Shown here: positions 1 through 7,973 of the stretch, in pieces
How the letters are laid out: the number at the start of each line of letters is the position of its first letter
How positions within the stretch are numbered: the stretch's first letter is position 1
NCBI GenBank assembly: GCA_050747745.1
Contig: JBOGKM010000081.1
Span: 109,068 to 173,067, forward strand
DNA from: SCQP01 sp050747745
GTDB lineage: Bacteria > Acidobacteriota > Terriglobia > Terriglobales > SCQP01
Length of the DNA stretch: 64,000 nt
Direction: 5' to 3'
Notes under the pieces: generated by a model
Seen by the model: the letters and a program-made list of their open reading frames with translations, nothing else
Told to the model about the DNA's origin: nothing
The model's database searches: none
Position numbers and translations under genes: made by a program

Positions 1-197
1 TTCGCAAGCAGCTAAAAGCCGGCACCATCCATGGCGCCGGGCTGGTCCGCGATTCCAAAGTCCTAGGTTCGCCCGACGTCGGAAAATACGCCGACATCGT
101 AGGTGTCGCCGGCGATCCTCTCCGGGACATCACCCGGCTCGAGCATGTCCAGTTCGTGATGCAAGGCGGCGTCGTCTACAAAAGCAGGACGCAATAG
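1..197 (+). CDS. Amidohydrolase family protein, C-terminal fragment
   Basis: Only the last ~64 codons are inside the window; the reading frame enters from the left edge and stops at TAG 195-197. The residues GKYADIVGVAGDPLRDI followed by FVMQGGVVYK are the typical C-terminal strand of imidazolonepropionase-like/prolidase-type metal-dependent amidohydrolases, where the chain returns to the small beta-sandwich domain. The catalytic barrel and metal ligands lie outside the window, so substrate cannot be inferred. It converges with the secretin gene on the other strand, one base after its stop. Confidence 0.7.
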   Translation, partial: RKQLKAGTIHGAGLVRDSKVLGSPDVGKYADIVGVAGDPLRDITRLEHVQFVMQGGVVYKSRTQ

Positions 198-198
198 C

Positions 199-2067
199 TC
201 ACTGCCCTGTTGGCCTGAACCCGCCCACGCGCCGGATCAGGAACCCCTGCGGCCGGAACGGTATCGGCCCCGCTCCCGCGCTCGGCGCAAACTCGGGCGG
301 AAGCCACGTCGCCGCCGAGTGCTGCTCCGGCAGCCGCACCAGATGCGGCGTGATCAGCAGCGCCAGTTCATCTTTCTGTGTCTGCGCGTTCTGTTCCGAA
401 AACAGTTGCCCGAATCCCGGCAGCTCTCCCAGCCCCGGCAATCCCTCCAGCGTACGCATCTGTTGGCGGTTGAACAGGCCCGCCACCAGCGCTGGCACCC
501 CATCCCGCAGCGTTACCGTGCTCACTACGTGCCGGTTGCTGATGACCGGAATATCGTTCGTGGATACTCCCGTCAGTCCGCTCACGCTCACATCCAGTTG
601 CAGCCGTATCGCCCCGCTGGGCGTAATGTCAGGCGTCATTTTCGCGTCCAGACCGATGTCCTCGAACGTAAACGACGGAAACGGCTCCGTGTAGCTGCCA
701 GTGCCGATCACTGCGCTCAACGCCGGGTTCAGCGTGATCGGCGCGAACGAGGCGTTGATCACCGGGTATTTCTCTCCGATCCTCAGCTCCGCCGCTTGCC
801 CGCTCAGCGCGCGCAGCAGCGCCGTCTCCAGCGTCGAAACGCTGCCGTGGCTGCCGCTGAAGTTCGCTGTCAGGTTGGGCACCGAAATCGCCATCAGCGT
901 CGCCCCTCCGCCAAACACCACGAACGGATTTTGCAGCAGCGGCGACAGCACCGACGACGCCTGCGCCAGCGCACCCGAGGAAAGCAAGCCGGAGTTCAGC
1001 ACCGCGTTCAGTCCGCCCTGTGCAAACAGGGTCAAAATGCTCTGCGATAACCCTCCGCTCTGCTGCAACTGCTCCAGCAGCGGACCCAGGCTGAACATCG
1101 TGAATTGATCGGGCACGTCAATGCCCAGGTCGCGCGCCGCCGTCCTAGTCACCTCCAGGATCTGCACTTGCAGCACCACCTCACCCGCCGCTCCGCGCAG
1201 GTCCAGCAAAAGCTGTTCGGCCGCATCCAGTTGCGCTGGCCGCGCCCGCAGCGTCAGCGCATTCACCGCCGCATCGGTGGTGATATCGCGTATCCCCAGC
1301 AGGCTGCGCACCGTGTTGCTCACCTGCGTGAGCATCACGCCGCTGCGGATCCAGGGCAGGTAGAATGTGCGCGTGGCCAACGGTTCCCAATCCCGCAACT
1401 CCCCTGGCGTTCCCACATAAATGGTGTGGGCATCGATCGCGATCCAGCTCAGTCCGCTCACCGCTGCCAGCGCCCGCATCGCCTCCGCAAAGCTGGCGTC
1501 GGACACGTCCAGGTGCAGTCTGCGCCTGGGTAGGTCGTTGGCCACCAGCGCCGTGATGCCGTACGCCGCCGCGATCTGCCTCACCCCGGCGCGTAGCGCC
1601 GTCCGCAACTGAAATCCTCGCCGCGTCCCCGCGGGCTCCAGGTTCACCGGCGGGGCCGCCCGCTTGACCCGCATCTGCAGCGCATCCGGCCGCGCTGCCC
1701 GCTTGGCCGGCGGATACTGCGACGCCAACCCTTGCCGCGCATCCTGGTTTTCCGGATCCAGCGCCAGCGCCGCCCGATACTGCAGCGCCGCGGCGCTGTG
1801 TTCGCCCTCGCCCGCCAGCCGCCAGGCCCGCTGCAGATGCACCACCACCGCGCGCTCTCGCAGCAGGTCGCGCGCCGTAATCAGTTCCCGCTCTCGCGGA
1901 TGCGCCGCCGCCGCGTCGCGCACCAGATAAAAAGCTTCATCTACATGGCCGGCTTGCGCCGCCGCCGCTGCCCGGCGCAGCACCCGTGGCACGCCAGCCG
2001 CGGCCGCGGAAACCGCCAGCAGGAGCACCAGCGCCAGTGCCGCCGCACCCCCTCGACTGCTCCTCAC
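199..2067 (-). CDS. Secretin/TonB short N-terminal domain protein (GspD/PilQ-like)
   Basis: Outer-membrane secretin-like protein of about 622 aa. A hydrophobic N-terminal segment (ALALVLLLAVSAAAAG) looks like a signal peptide or anchor, followed by a short TPR-like helical region (AALQYRAALALDPENQ), an STN/N0-like domain (LHLDVSDASFAEAMRALA), an N1-like domain and a C-terminal secretin domain with LQVQILEVTRTAARDLGID and the late beta-strand signature ISNRHVVSTVTLRDG...LPGLGELPGFGQLF. I chose GTG at 2067 because longer in-frame starts (to 2271) overlap divergent recG and lack a signal sequence. No other secretion or pilus genes are adjacent, so whether it serves a type II system, type IV pili or another transporter is open. 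Confidence 0.8.
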   Translation of the reverse strand: MRSSRGGAAALALVLLLAVSAAAAGVPRVLRRAAAAAQAGHVDEAFYLVRDAAAAHPRERELITARDLLRERAVVVHLQRAWRLAGEGEHSAAALQYRAALALDPENQDARQGLASQYPPAKRAARPDALQMRVKRAAPPVNLEPAGTRRGFQLRTALRAGVRQIAAAYGITALVANDLPRRRLHLDVSDASFAEAMRALAAVSGLSWIAIDAHTIYVGTPGELRDWEPLATRTFYLPWIRSGVMLTQVSNTVRSLLGIRDITTDAAVNALTLRARPAQLDAAEQLLLDLRGAAGEVVLQVQILEVTRTAARDLGIDVPDQFTMFSLGPLLEQLQQSGGLSQSILTLFAQGGLNAVLNSGLLSSGALAQASSVLSPLLQNPFVVFGGGATLMAISVPNLTANFSGSHGSVSTLETALLRALSGQAAELRIGEKYPVINASFAPITLNPALSAVIGTGSYTEPFPSFTFEDIGLDAKMTPDITPSGAIRLQLDVSVSGLTGVSTNDIPVISNRHVVSTVTLRDGVPALVAGLFNRQQMRTLEGLPGLGELPGFGQLFSEQNAQTQKDELALLITPHLVRLPEQHSAATWLPPEFAPSAGAGPIPFRPQGFLIRRVGGFRPTGQ

Positions 2068-2085
2068 GCCCGTCGCTGCCCTGTC

Positions 2086-4224
2086 ATGATAGAACCCATG
2101 TCCGCTGCGGTCCCACCCTCGCATCCGGTTTTGGATTTGCGAACCGAAGTGCAGTTTCTCACAGGGGTCGGACCCAAACTCGCCCGTCTGCTCGCCAGCC
2201 GAGGCATCACAACCGTGGAAGACCTGGTCACAACTCTCCCCTTCCGCTATGAAGACCGCTCCCGCCGTCAATCCGTTCGGGAATTACGCGAAAATGATGC
2301 CGCTGTCGTGGTCGCCCAGATTCACAGCCTCGCCTTCCACCGCACCCGCCGCGGCGTCACCACCCTGGACCTGCTGGTCACCGATGGCACCGGCATGCTG
2401 CGCTGTGCCTGGTTTCACGCCGACTATCTCCGCGACCGCCTCCAGACCGGCCAGACCCTCGCCCTTTACGGACGCCTGGTGCGCGAGCAGGGTCGCCTGT
2501 TGCTGCGCCAACCCGAACTGGAAATCCTGCCCGCCGCGGCTGCCGCCGCCGAGCTATCTTCCCTCCGGCTCGGCCGCATCGTGCCCGTCTACGAAGCCAT
2601 CGGCGTGCTCGGCCCGGCCCGCTTGCGCCGCCTCGTCCACACCGCCCTGCAACGGTTGCCACACTCCCTCCCCGATCCTTTGCCCGAATCCATCCGCCAA
2701 TCCCTGCAACTGCCCAGCCGCGGCGACGCCCTGCAGCAGGTTCACTTCCCCGCCTCCGGCGTCTCCCTCCAGGATTTGGAATCTGCGCGTACTCCAGGGC
2801 ACCGCCGCCTTATCTTCGAAGAGTTGTTCTTCCTCCAGGCTGGTTTGGATCTGAAGCGCCGGCACCTCCAGCGCCAACCCGGCCCCGTAATCGCCGTCAC
2901 CCCCGCCGTCCGCACCGCCTTGAAACGCATTCTCCCCTTTCACCCGACCGCCGATCAAAAACTGGTGCTGCGCGAAATCGCCCAGGACTTGGCCAGCACT
3001 CGCCCCATGCGCCGCCTCTTGCAAGGCGACGTCGGCAGCGGTAAAACCATCGTCGCCCTCCAAGCCGCCGTCCTCGCCATCGAAAACGGCTTCCAGGTTG
3101 CCTTCATGGCTCCCACCCAGATCCTCGCCGAGCAGCATTTCCTCTACGCCCGCGAGCATCTGCCCGGCTACCGCGTCGCCTTGCTCACCGGCAGCCATCG
3201 CCCGCCCCTCACCCCCGGCACACCCCCGCAGTTGCTCATCGGCACCCACGCCCTGATCGAGGGCAGCGTTCACTTCGAAAGACTCGGCCTGGTCATCGTC
3301 GATGAGCAGCACCGTTTTGGCGTCCTCCAGCGTTTCCAGCTCATGCACAAGGGTGCTGATGGCGATTGGGCCGCCCATCTTCTGGTCATGACCGCCACCC
3401 CCATCCCTCGCTCCCTCGCCCTCACCCTCTACGGCGACCTCGATACCAGCACCCTGCGTCAGCCGCCCCCTGGCGCACGCCCCGTCCTGACCCGCCTGGT
3501 GAACCAGGCCCGCAGCAGCGAAGTCTACGAGTATGTCTACGCTCGGCTGCAAGCCGGCCAGCAGGCCTATTTCGTCTATCCCTTGATCGAGGAATCGGAA
3601 AAGCTTGCTCTCAAACCCGCCCTCGCCATGTTTCAACGCCTGCAACTGATGTTTCCTCGCCTTCGCCTCGGCCTCATGCACGGCCGCCTCTCCGCCGAAG
3701 AAAAAAATGCCGTAATGCAGGCTTTCCGCTGCGGCGACACTCAGGCCCTGGTCGCCACCACCGTCATTGAGGTCGGCCTCGACGTCCCCAACGCCTCCCT
3801 CATGGTGATCGAGCACGCCGAACGCTTCGGCCTCGCCCAACTGCATCAGTTGCGTGGCCGCATCTGCCGCCCTCAGCCCGCCTCTCCGCCACCCGCTCCC
3901 GCCGCCTGCTTCCTGCTCCACAGTCCTGATGCCGCTGCCATCGCCCTCCAGCGCCTCCACGCGCTCGCCGCCACTCGCGATGGCTTCGCCCTCGCCGAAC
4001 TCGATCTCAAGCTCCGCGGCCCGGGTGAGTTCTTTGGCACCCGCCAAAGCGGCTTGCCCTCCTTCCAACTCGCCCAACCCTTGCGCGACCGCGATCTCCT
4101 CGAGCTCGCCCAGCTCCACGCCCGCCAATTCCTCGATCAGGCCTCGCCCGAACTACTCCGCCTGCTGGTCGCCGAGATCCAGCGCCGCTGGCAACGCCCT
4201 TTCGGCCTCTTCGAGGCCGGCTAG
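2086..4224 (+). CDS. recG: ATP-dependent DNA helicase RecG
   Basis: Branch-migration helicase that remodels stalled forks and Holliday junctions. The 712-aa product has an N-terminal wedge/OB region (LTGVGPKLARLLASRGI, then an OB fold with DLLVTDGTGMLRCAWF), Walker A in GDVGSGKT, the DExH box in VIVDEQHRFGV, motif III MTATPIPRSLALTLYGD and the helicase C domain with GRLSAEEKNAVMQAF and TTVIEVGLDVPNA. The length is normal for the family. ATG 2086 or 2098 are both possible starts; 2086 is used because it lies 18 bases from the divergent secretin start and the protein aligns from there. It appears monocistronic. Confidence 0.96.
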   Translation: MIEPMSAAVPPSHPVLDLRTEVQFLTGVGPKLARLLASRGITTVEDLVTTLPFRYEDRSRRQSVRELRENDAAVVVAQIHSLAFHRTRRGVTTLDLLVTDGTGMLRCAWFHADYLRDRLQTGQTLALYGRLVREQGRLLLRQPELEILPAAAAAAELSSLRLGRIVPVYEAIGVLGPARLRRLVHTALQRLPHSLPDPLPESIRQSLQLPSRGDALQQVHFPASGVSLQDLESARTPGHRRLIFEELFFLQAGLDLKRRHLQRQPGPVIAVTPAVRTALKRILPFHPTADQKLVLREIAQDLASTRPMRRLLQGDVGSGKTIVALQAAVLAIENGFQVAFMAPTQILAEQHFLYAREHLPGYRVALLTGSHRPPLTPGTPPQLLIGTHALIEGSVHFERLGLVIVDEQHRFGVLQRFQLMHKGADGDWAAHLLVMTATPIPRSLALTLYGDLDTSTLRQPPPGARPVLTRLVNQARSSEVYEYVYARLQAGQQAYFVYPLIEESEKLALKPALAMFQRLQLMFPRLRLGLMHGRLSAEEKNAVMQAFRCGDTQALVATTVIEVGLDVPNASLMVIEHAERFGLAQLHQLRGRICRPQPASPPPAPAACFLLHSPDAAAIALQRLHALAATRDGFALAELDLKLRGPGEFFGTRQSGLPSFQLAQPLRDRDLLELAQLHARQFLDQASPELLRLLVAEIQRRWQRPFGLFEAG

Positions 4225-4318
4225 CCTGTCCAGAAGTGAACCGTGCGCAATCAATGACTTACGAACACAAATTGTATATATTGCGCGCCGCGATGCCTTG
4301 GCCCGCACCAGCTCCGAA

Positions 4319-4552
4319 TCACGCCGCTCGCCGCGGTGGCCGCACCGCTTGCGGCCGCGCCGCAAGCCGCCGCATCCGCGCCCAGTCGTACCAAAACTCC
4401 CGCCCGCAGTCCAGACACGTCACATGCGCCCGTGGCGTGCTTGCTCTCCCTGCCGGCGGCTCGGGCGAGTGGGGCTCATGCGTCACGATGGGAAAGCTGA
4501 GGTGATTGTGCGGACATCCCAAAATGGTAAACCCCATCCCAACCCTCCTCAC
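4319..4552 (-). CDS. Small zinc-ribbon-like protein
   Basis: A 77-aa protein with two putative metal-ligand clusters, CPHNH near the N-terminus and CLDCG later, followed by the aromatic tail REFWYDWARM. The combination of a Cys/His pair, the segment LSFPI and CLDCGREF-aromatic looks like a small acidobacterial zinc-ribbon family that I recall only by pattern. Its ATG overlaps the TGA of the upstream anti-sigma-like gene (ATGA), so it is probably translationally coupled to the sigma/anti-sigma pair. Function unknown; a redox- or zinc-sensing accessory role is only a guess from context. Confidence 0.65.
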   Translation of the reverse strand: MRRVGMGFTILGCPHNHLSFPIVTHEPHSPEPPAGRASTPRAHVTCLDCGREFWYDWARMRRLAARPQAVRPPRRAA

Positions 4553-4794
4553 GCGCTTGGATGCGGCACGCGTCGCCCAGGTGGTACTCTCCGCCCTACA
4601 TAATCAATCACCCGCCGATGCAGCTCCGCCGGCAGCGGCGGCGCCAGTTGCCGCCGGTAGATCCCTATCGTCTGCTGGCAGCTCTCCACTACCAGCCGGC
4701 ACGATGCGCACCCGGCAACATGCGCCTGCAATTCCGGGCTGCTTTCCCCGTCCAGATACGAACTCAAATGGAGCACAATCTGACTACAGTCCAT
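4549..4794 (-). CDS. Zinc-finger (zf-HC2) anti-sigma-like protein
   Basis: An 81-aa protein with the anti-sigma zinc-finger motif H-x3-C-x2-C in HVAGCASC, preceded by the typical amphipathic helix (CSQIVLHLSSYLDGE). It overlaps the end of the ECF sigma gene by 11 bases and the next zinc-ribbon gene by 4, indicating one operon of three genes. It is known for this family that the zinc-binding helix bundle sequesters the cognate ECF sigma factor. No transmembrane helix is present, so it would be a cytosolic anti-sigma factor. Confidence 0.8.
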   Translation of the reverse strand: MDCSQIVLHLSSYLDGESSPELQAHVAGCASCRLVVESCQQTIGIYRRQLAPPLPAELHRRVIDYVGRRVPPGRRVPHPSA

Positions 4795-5407
4795 ATTCGC
4801 TTCCTTGCCACCCCAGATGGCTTTTCAAATTCTCCCGCAGTTGCAGCCGGGCACGTAACAGCCGGGATTTCACGGCCGCTTCTGAAATCTGCAGCGCTTC
4901 GGCGGTCTCAGCCGTCGACAGCTCCTCTACATCCCGCAGTTGGAATACCAGCCGATACGGCAGCGATAGCGACTCCAAACTGCGCTGCAAAATCGCACCC
5001 AGTTCGCTCGTCTGCAACTGCTGCTCCGGACCGGGCCGCAAATCCGCGAAGTCGCGCGCAATCGGCCCTTCCTCGGTCGCGATCTCCTCATCCAGCGGCA
5101 CCAGATTGCTGCGCCGCCGCCGCAACTTCATCAGCGCCTGGTTCACTGCGATGCGGACGATCCAGGTGTACAACCGGGATTGCTGCTGAAACTGGTGGAG
5201 CTTGGTGAAAACCTTCAGAAAGGTTTCCTGCAGAACATCTTCGGCATCGGCTTCGTTGCCCATCAGCCGCTGCGCCAACCGGAAAATCCGATGCTCGTAT
5301 CGGCCCACGAGCACCTCGAAGGCCGCCAGGTCGCCTCCCTGCGCGCGCCGAATCAACTCGCTTTCGTCGGCCGGTGCTGCGGTCACGGGTTGGAGGTGCG
5401 TTGCCAT
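4784..5407 (-). CDS. RNA polymerase ECF-type sigma factor
   Basis: A 207-aa extracytoplasmic-function sigma factor. Region 2 is seen as AFEVLVGRYEHRIFRLAQRLMG with NEADAEDVLQETFLKVF, and region 4 as LPYRLVFQLRDVEELSTAE with the recognition helix ISEAAVKSRLLRARLQLR. These bind the -10 and -35 elements of target promoters respectively. It is first in an overlapping operon with a zf-HC2 protein, the usual arrangement for a sigma/anti-sigma pair. The stimulus is not evident from the sequence. Confidence 0.92.
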   Translation of the reverse strand: MATHLQPVTAAPADESELIRRAQGGDLAAFEVLVGRYEHRIFRLAQRLMGNEADAEDVLQETFLKVFTKLHQFQQQSRLYTWIVRIAVNQALMKLRRRRSNLVPLDEEIATEEGPIARDFADLRPGPEQQLQTSELGAILQRSLESLSLPYRLVFQLRDVEELSTAETAEALQISEAAVKSRLLRARLQLRENLKSHLGWQGSEYGL

Positions 5408-5502
5408 CAGTTACGAACCCATTTTATCAGCCGCGGCCATCTCTCGCTGGCCCCCTCAAAGGGGGGATGGCGATACCCCAACCGGCCGAGTAGGCTGGCT
5501 CG

Positions 5503-7005
5503 GTGGACGCCATGGCGCTCAATGCCGGTGATGCGAATCTCGCGGCGGAGCTCTTGCGCAACTACTTCCTCGAGCATCCTGATGTACATCTCCATGAACC
5601 CGGCCAACTCCCAGCGCGCATCGGAGGTGACGGCAGCGGGTATGCGCTGGATCAACAGGGCAGTAGGTTGGTCTGCCATTTCTGGTCCCCGCAAGCCAAC
5701 CTGGTGCGCCGCATCACCGGCATCCGCCAGAGCGGCGATCGCTTGCTGCTCGATGTCATCCGCCTGGGTCAGTCCCGACCCCTACGCATGACCATCACTT
5801 CAGCCACGTCAGTGCCCCTCCGCGCCGGTGAACGGCTCGCGTTTCGCCAGGCACTGGTCGCCGCCGCGGAACGGGACTGGCCGGAGTGGCGTTGTCAGCC
5901 CACCACCGCACCGGCCGAACACAGCCGCCTCCACCGCCTGCTGTTCCGCCGCCAGCATCATCTCCTGCCCTGCGTCGCGCTCGACGACGCCTCCTCGGCC
6001 GCCAACTGCATGCAAGCTCTGGCGCAGTCACTCGTGTGGGCGCAACAGTGCCGCCTGCGTGACCCCGAATCGCTGCTCGCGGCCGTCCGCTTGGTATTGC
6101 CTCAGGGCGCTGAAGCATGGCTGCGACTGCTGCGCTCCAGCTTGCGCGCTGCCCCTCCGCTGGAGTGCTTCCGCTTGGACACCTCGGCCGGGCGTTTGGA
6201 ACCGGTGGCGCTGTCCGACACCGGAAACACCGATTTCCGCCTGCGCCGCGCCCCCCAACACCAATCTCCGGATCATGCCGCTGCCGCGCTGTTGGCACGC
6301 GTGCGGTTGCATTGCCCCCAGGCCACGTGGGAACTCACCGGCGACGGGTTGGGCTTTATATCCGTCTATGGCCTCGAAGCGGTGCGGCAATCCGCCGACA
6401 TGGAAGCCGCCGGAGCCGCTTTCGTCTTCGGCTGCGGCGGCGAGCAGACGCCGCTGCTGCCCGCCACTGATGCGCTGTTCCAAACCTGGCTGCTCCGCCT
6501 TGGACGCGAACGTACGCCGGAAGCCAACCGCACCCAACCCCTCTACGCCCTTCAGCCCGAGCGCTGGATGGGCAACCTGCTCCAGCACGACCCCTCCGCC
6601 CTGGACCTGCAATTGCATCCCGAGCAGATGTATGCCCAAGTTCCCATGAGCACACCTGGCGGCACCGGCGTGCTGGACCTGCTGGCGCTCAATCGCGCCG
6701 GCCGCCTCATCGCCATCGAGCTAAAGGCAACTGAAGATCTGTGCTTTCCGCTCCAGGCGCTCACCTATTGGTCCCAGGTGCGCCAGCACCTCGGCCAAGG
6801 CGATTTGCAACGGCTAGGTTATTTTCCGGGCCGGGTGCTCAGTTCCGAACCACCGCTGCTTTGGCTGGTCGCCCCCGCCCTGCGCTGGCATCCCGATACG
6901 CCTCTACTGACACGCTGGTTCGCTCCCGAGGTGCCTGCAACCCTGATCGGCATCAACGAGGAATGGCGCCGCGGCTTTCAAATCGTGTTCCGCAAGGACC
7001 TCTAA
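5503..7005 (+). CDS. Uncharacterised protein with PD-(D/E)xK-like C-terminus
   Basis: A 500-aa protein I do not recognise as a named family. The N-terminal three quarters are rich in Leu, Arg and Gln with no clear motif. Near the C-terminus the stretch VLDLLALNRAGRLIAIELKA supplies D392, then E406-x-K408, spaced as in PD-(D/E)xK nuclease folds, and is followed by a helix (LQALTYWSQVRQHL) as in that fold. This is suggestive, not proof, of nuclease activity; a catalytically inert version is possible. GTG 5503 is the reported start, with ATG 5512 an alternative. It is divergent from the sigma-factor operon and upstream of a toxin-antitoxin pair, but has no overlap with either. Confidence 0.7.
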   Translation: MDAMALNAGDANLAAELLRNYFLEHPDVHLHEPGQLPARIGGDGSGYALDQQGSRLVCHFWSPQANLVRRITGIRQSGDRLLLDVIRLGQSRPLRMTITSATSVPLRAGERLAFRQALVAAAERDWPEWRCQPTTAPAEHSRLHRLLFRRQHHLLPCVALDDASSAANCMQALAQSLVWAQQCRLRDPESLLAAVRLVLPQGAEAWLRLLRSSLRAAPPLECFRLDTSAGRLEPVALSDTGNTDFRLRRAPQHQSPDHAAAALLARVRLHCPQATWELTGDGLGFISVYGLEAVRQSADMEAAGAAFVFGCGGEQTPLLPATDALFQTWLLRLGRERTPEANRTQPLYALQPERWMGNLLQHDPSALDLQLHPEQMYAQVPMSTPGGTGVLDLLALNRAGRLIAIELKATEDLCFPLQALTYWSQVRQHLGQGDLQRLGYFPGRVLSSEPPLLWLVAPALRWHPDTPLLTRWFAPEVPATLIGINEEWRRGFQIVFRKDL

Positions 7006-7026
7006 GCTGTCAATCAGCGCCAGGTA

Positions 7027-7055
7027 TTGACAATAAGGTACATACCATGTAGACA
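7027..7055 (+). promoter_or_regulatory. Promoter with operator-like palindrome for the PIN toxin-antitoxin pair
   Basis: A perfect -35 hexamer TTGACA lies at 7027-7032. A 17-base spacer leads to a weak -10-like TAGACA at 7050-7055. Inside the spacer is an inverted repeat TACAT-ACC-ATGTA (7039-7051), well placed for an autoregulating antitoxin to block RNA polymerase. A strong Shine-Dalgarno sequence AGGAGG follows just before ATG 7075. The palindrome as operator is inference. Confidence 0.55.
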
Positions 7056-7074
7056 TTGTTTAGGAGGTTTCATC

Positions 7075-7554
7075 ATGATAGAGGACTCGAAATTAGAGAT
7101 CAAGGTGGCGGATGCAGCTTGGATTGCAGCAGCCACCCTGCACCGCGAACGGCCTGACCAACAGGATTTTTCGATTCAAGAGATTTGCGCACGCGCTGAG
7201 CAATTGGGCTTCACGCGGCCAGGTGTCCGGCAACACATCCAGCAGCATGCAGTCGCCAACCGCAGGCCGGATCCAGGCCGCTACCGCATGCTGTACGAAA
7301 CTGTACCGGGCCGCAGGCGGCTTTATAGGGAAGGCGACCCTTACGACCAGCGGCGTGAGGAATCAAAAACAGTGCCGCGCTCAGAAGACCTGACAGCCGC
7401 TTGGCAGGACCTGCTGCCTTGGTATGCGGCATGGAGCCGGAGCCAGCACCCCCAGCCGGATCCTCTGCTGGAACTCTACGCCAGCGGACGCGATATCTGG
7501 TCTGACGAGCACGCCGACGCCTATATTGAACGCCTGCGCCGGGAGCAGGCATGA
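7075..7554 (+). CDS. Putative antitoxin of a PIN-domain toxin-antitoxin pair
   Basis: A 159-aa protein starting at ATG 7075, which has AGGAGG at the right distance; the longer frame from 7027 would begin inside the promoter. Residues ~25-60 (FSIQEICARAEQLGF...GVRQHIQQHAVAN) look like a winged-helix/HTH unit, followed by a conserved-looking loop PGRYRMLYETVPGRRRLYREGD. Its stop overlaps the start of a PIN-domain gene (ATGA), the organisation of a type II toxin-antitoxin operon. It is much longer than typical VapB, so the HTH class is atypical; antitoxin function is inferred from position. Confidence 0.7.
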   Translation: MIEDSKLEIKVADAAWIAAATLHRERPDQQDFSIQEICARAEQLGFTRPGVRQHIQQHAVANRRPDPGRYRMLYETVPGRRRLYREGDPYDQRREESKTVPRSEDLTAAWQDLLPWYAAWSRSQHPQPDPLLELYASGRDIWSDEHADAYIERLRREQA

Positions 7555-7973
7555 GCCGGATTTTTTGGGACGCCAACATTTTCATATACATGTTCGAAGC
7601 CGAAGGCGACACCGGCGAACGGGCGCGTGCCTTGCGGCTGGCGATGATTCGGCGTGGCGACCAGTTGTTGACCTCTGCTCTCGCCCTGGCGGAAATTCTG
7701 GTCAAACCCATGCAAAAGGGCGCCCTCGAAGCCTGCGAATGCTACGAACGCGCCATTGGTGCCGCCGCTACGGTGCTGAAATTCGACGCCGGGCACGCGC
7801 GCACCTTTGCGCGCATCCGCAGCCAGGCAAGCGTGCGGTCCGCCGATGCCGTTCACCTCAGTTGCGCCGCGGTGGCGGGCGTGGATCTGTTTGTAACTGG
7901 TGATGCGCACTTGCAGGGCTTGCACGTTCCCGGAATTCAGTTCATCGCTCCGCTCACGCGGGTGCCGTTATAA
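7551..7973 (+). CDS. PIN-domain ribonuclease toxin (VapC-like)
   Basis: A 140-aa PIN domain. The first acidic residue is in FWDANIFIY, the second is in the helix TSALALAEILVKP (Glu), and the third is in SVRSADAVHLSCA with the terminal Asp in VTGDAHL. These four acidic positions are the metal-binding set of PIN nucleases, which in VapC toxins cleave tRNA or rRNA and stall growth. It overlaps the upstream antitoxin gene by four bases. Its 3' end overlaps convergent aroB by about 20 bases. Confidence 0.88.
   Translation: MSRIFWDANIFIYMFEAEGDTGERARALRLAMIRRGDQLLTSALALAEILVKPMQKGALEACECYERAIGAAATVLKFDAGHARTFARIRSQASVRSADAVHLSCAAVAGVDLFVTGDAHLQGLHVPGIQFIAPLTRVPL

Noticed and set aside
2554..4128. 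A 524-codon minus-strand frame over recG
   Set aside because: Antisense shadow; recG motifs are complete on the plus strand.
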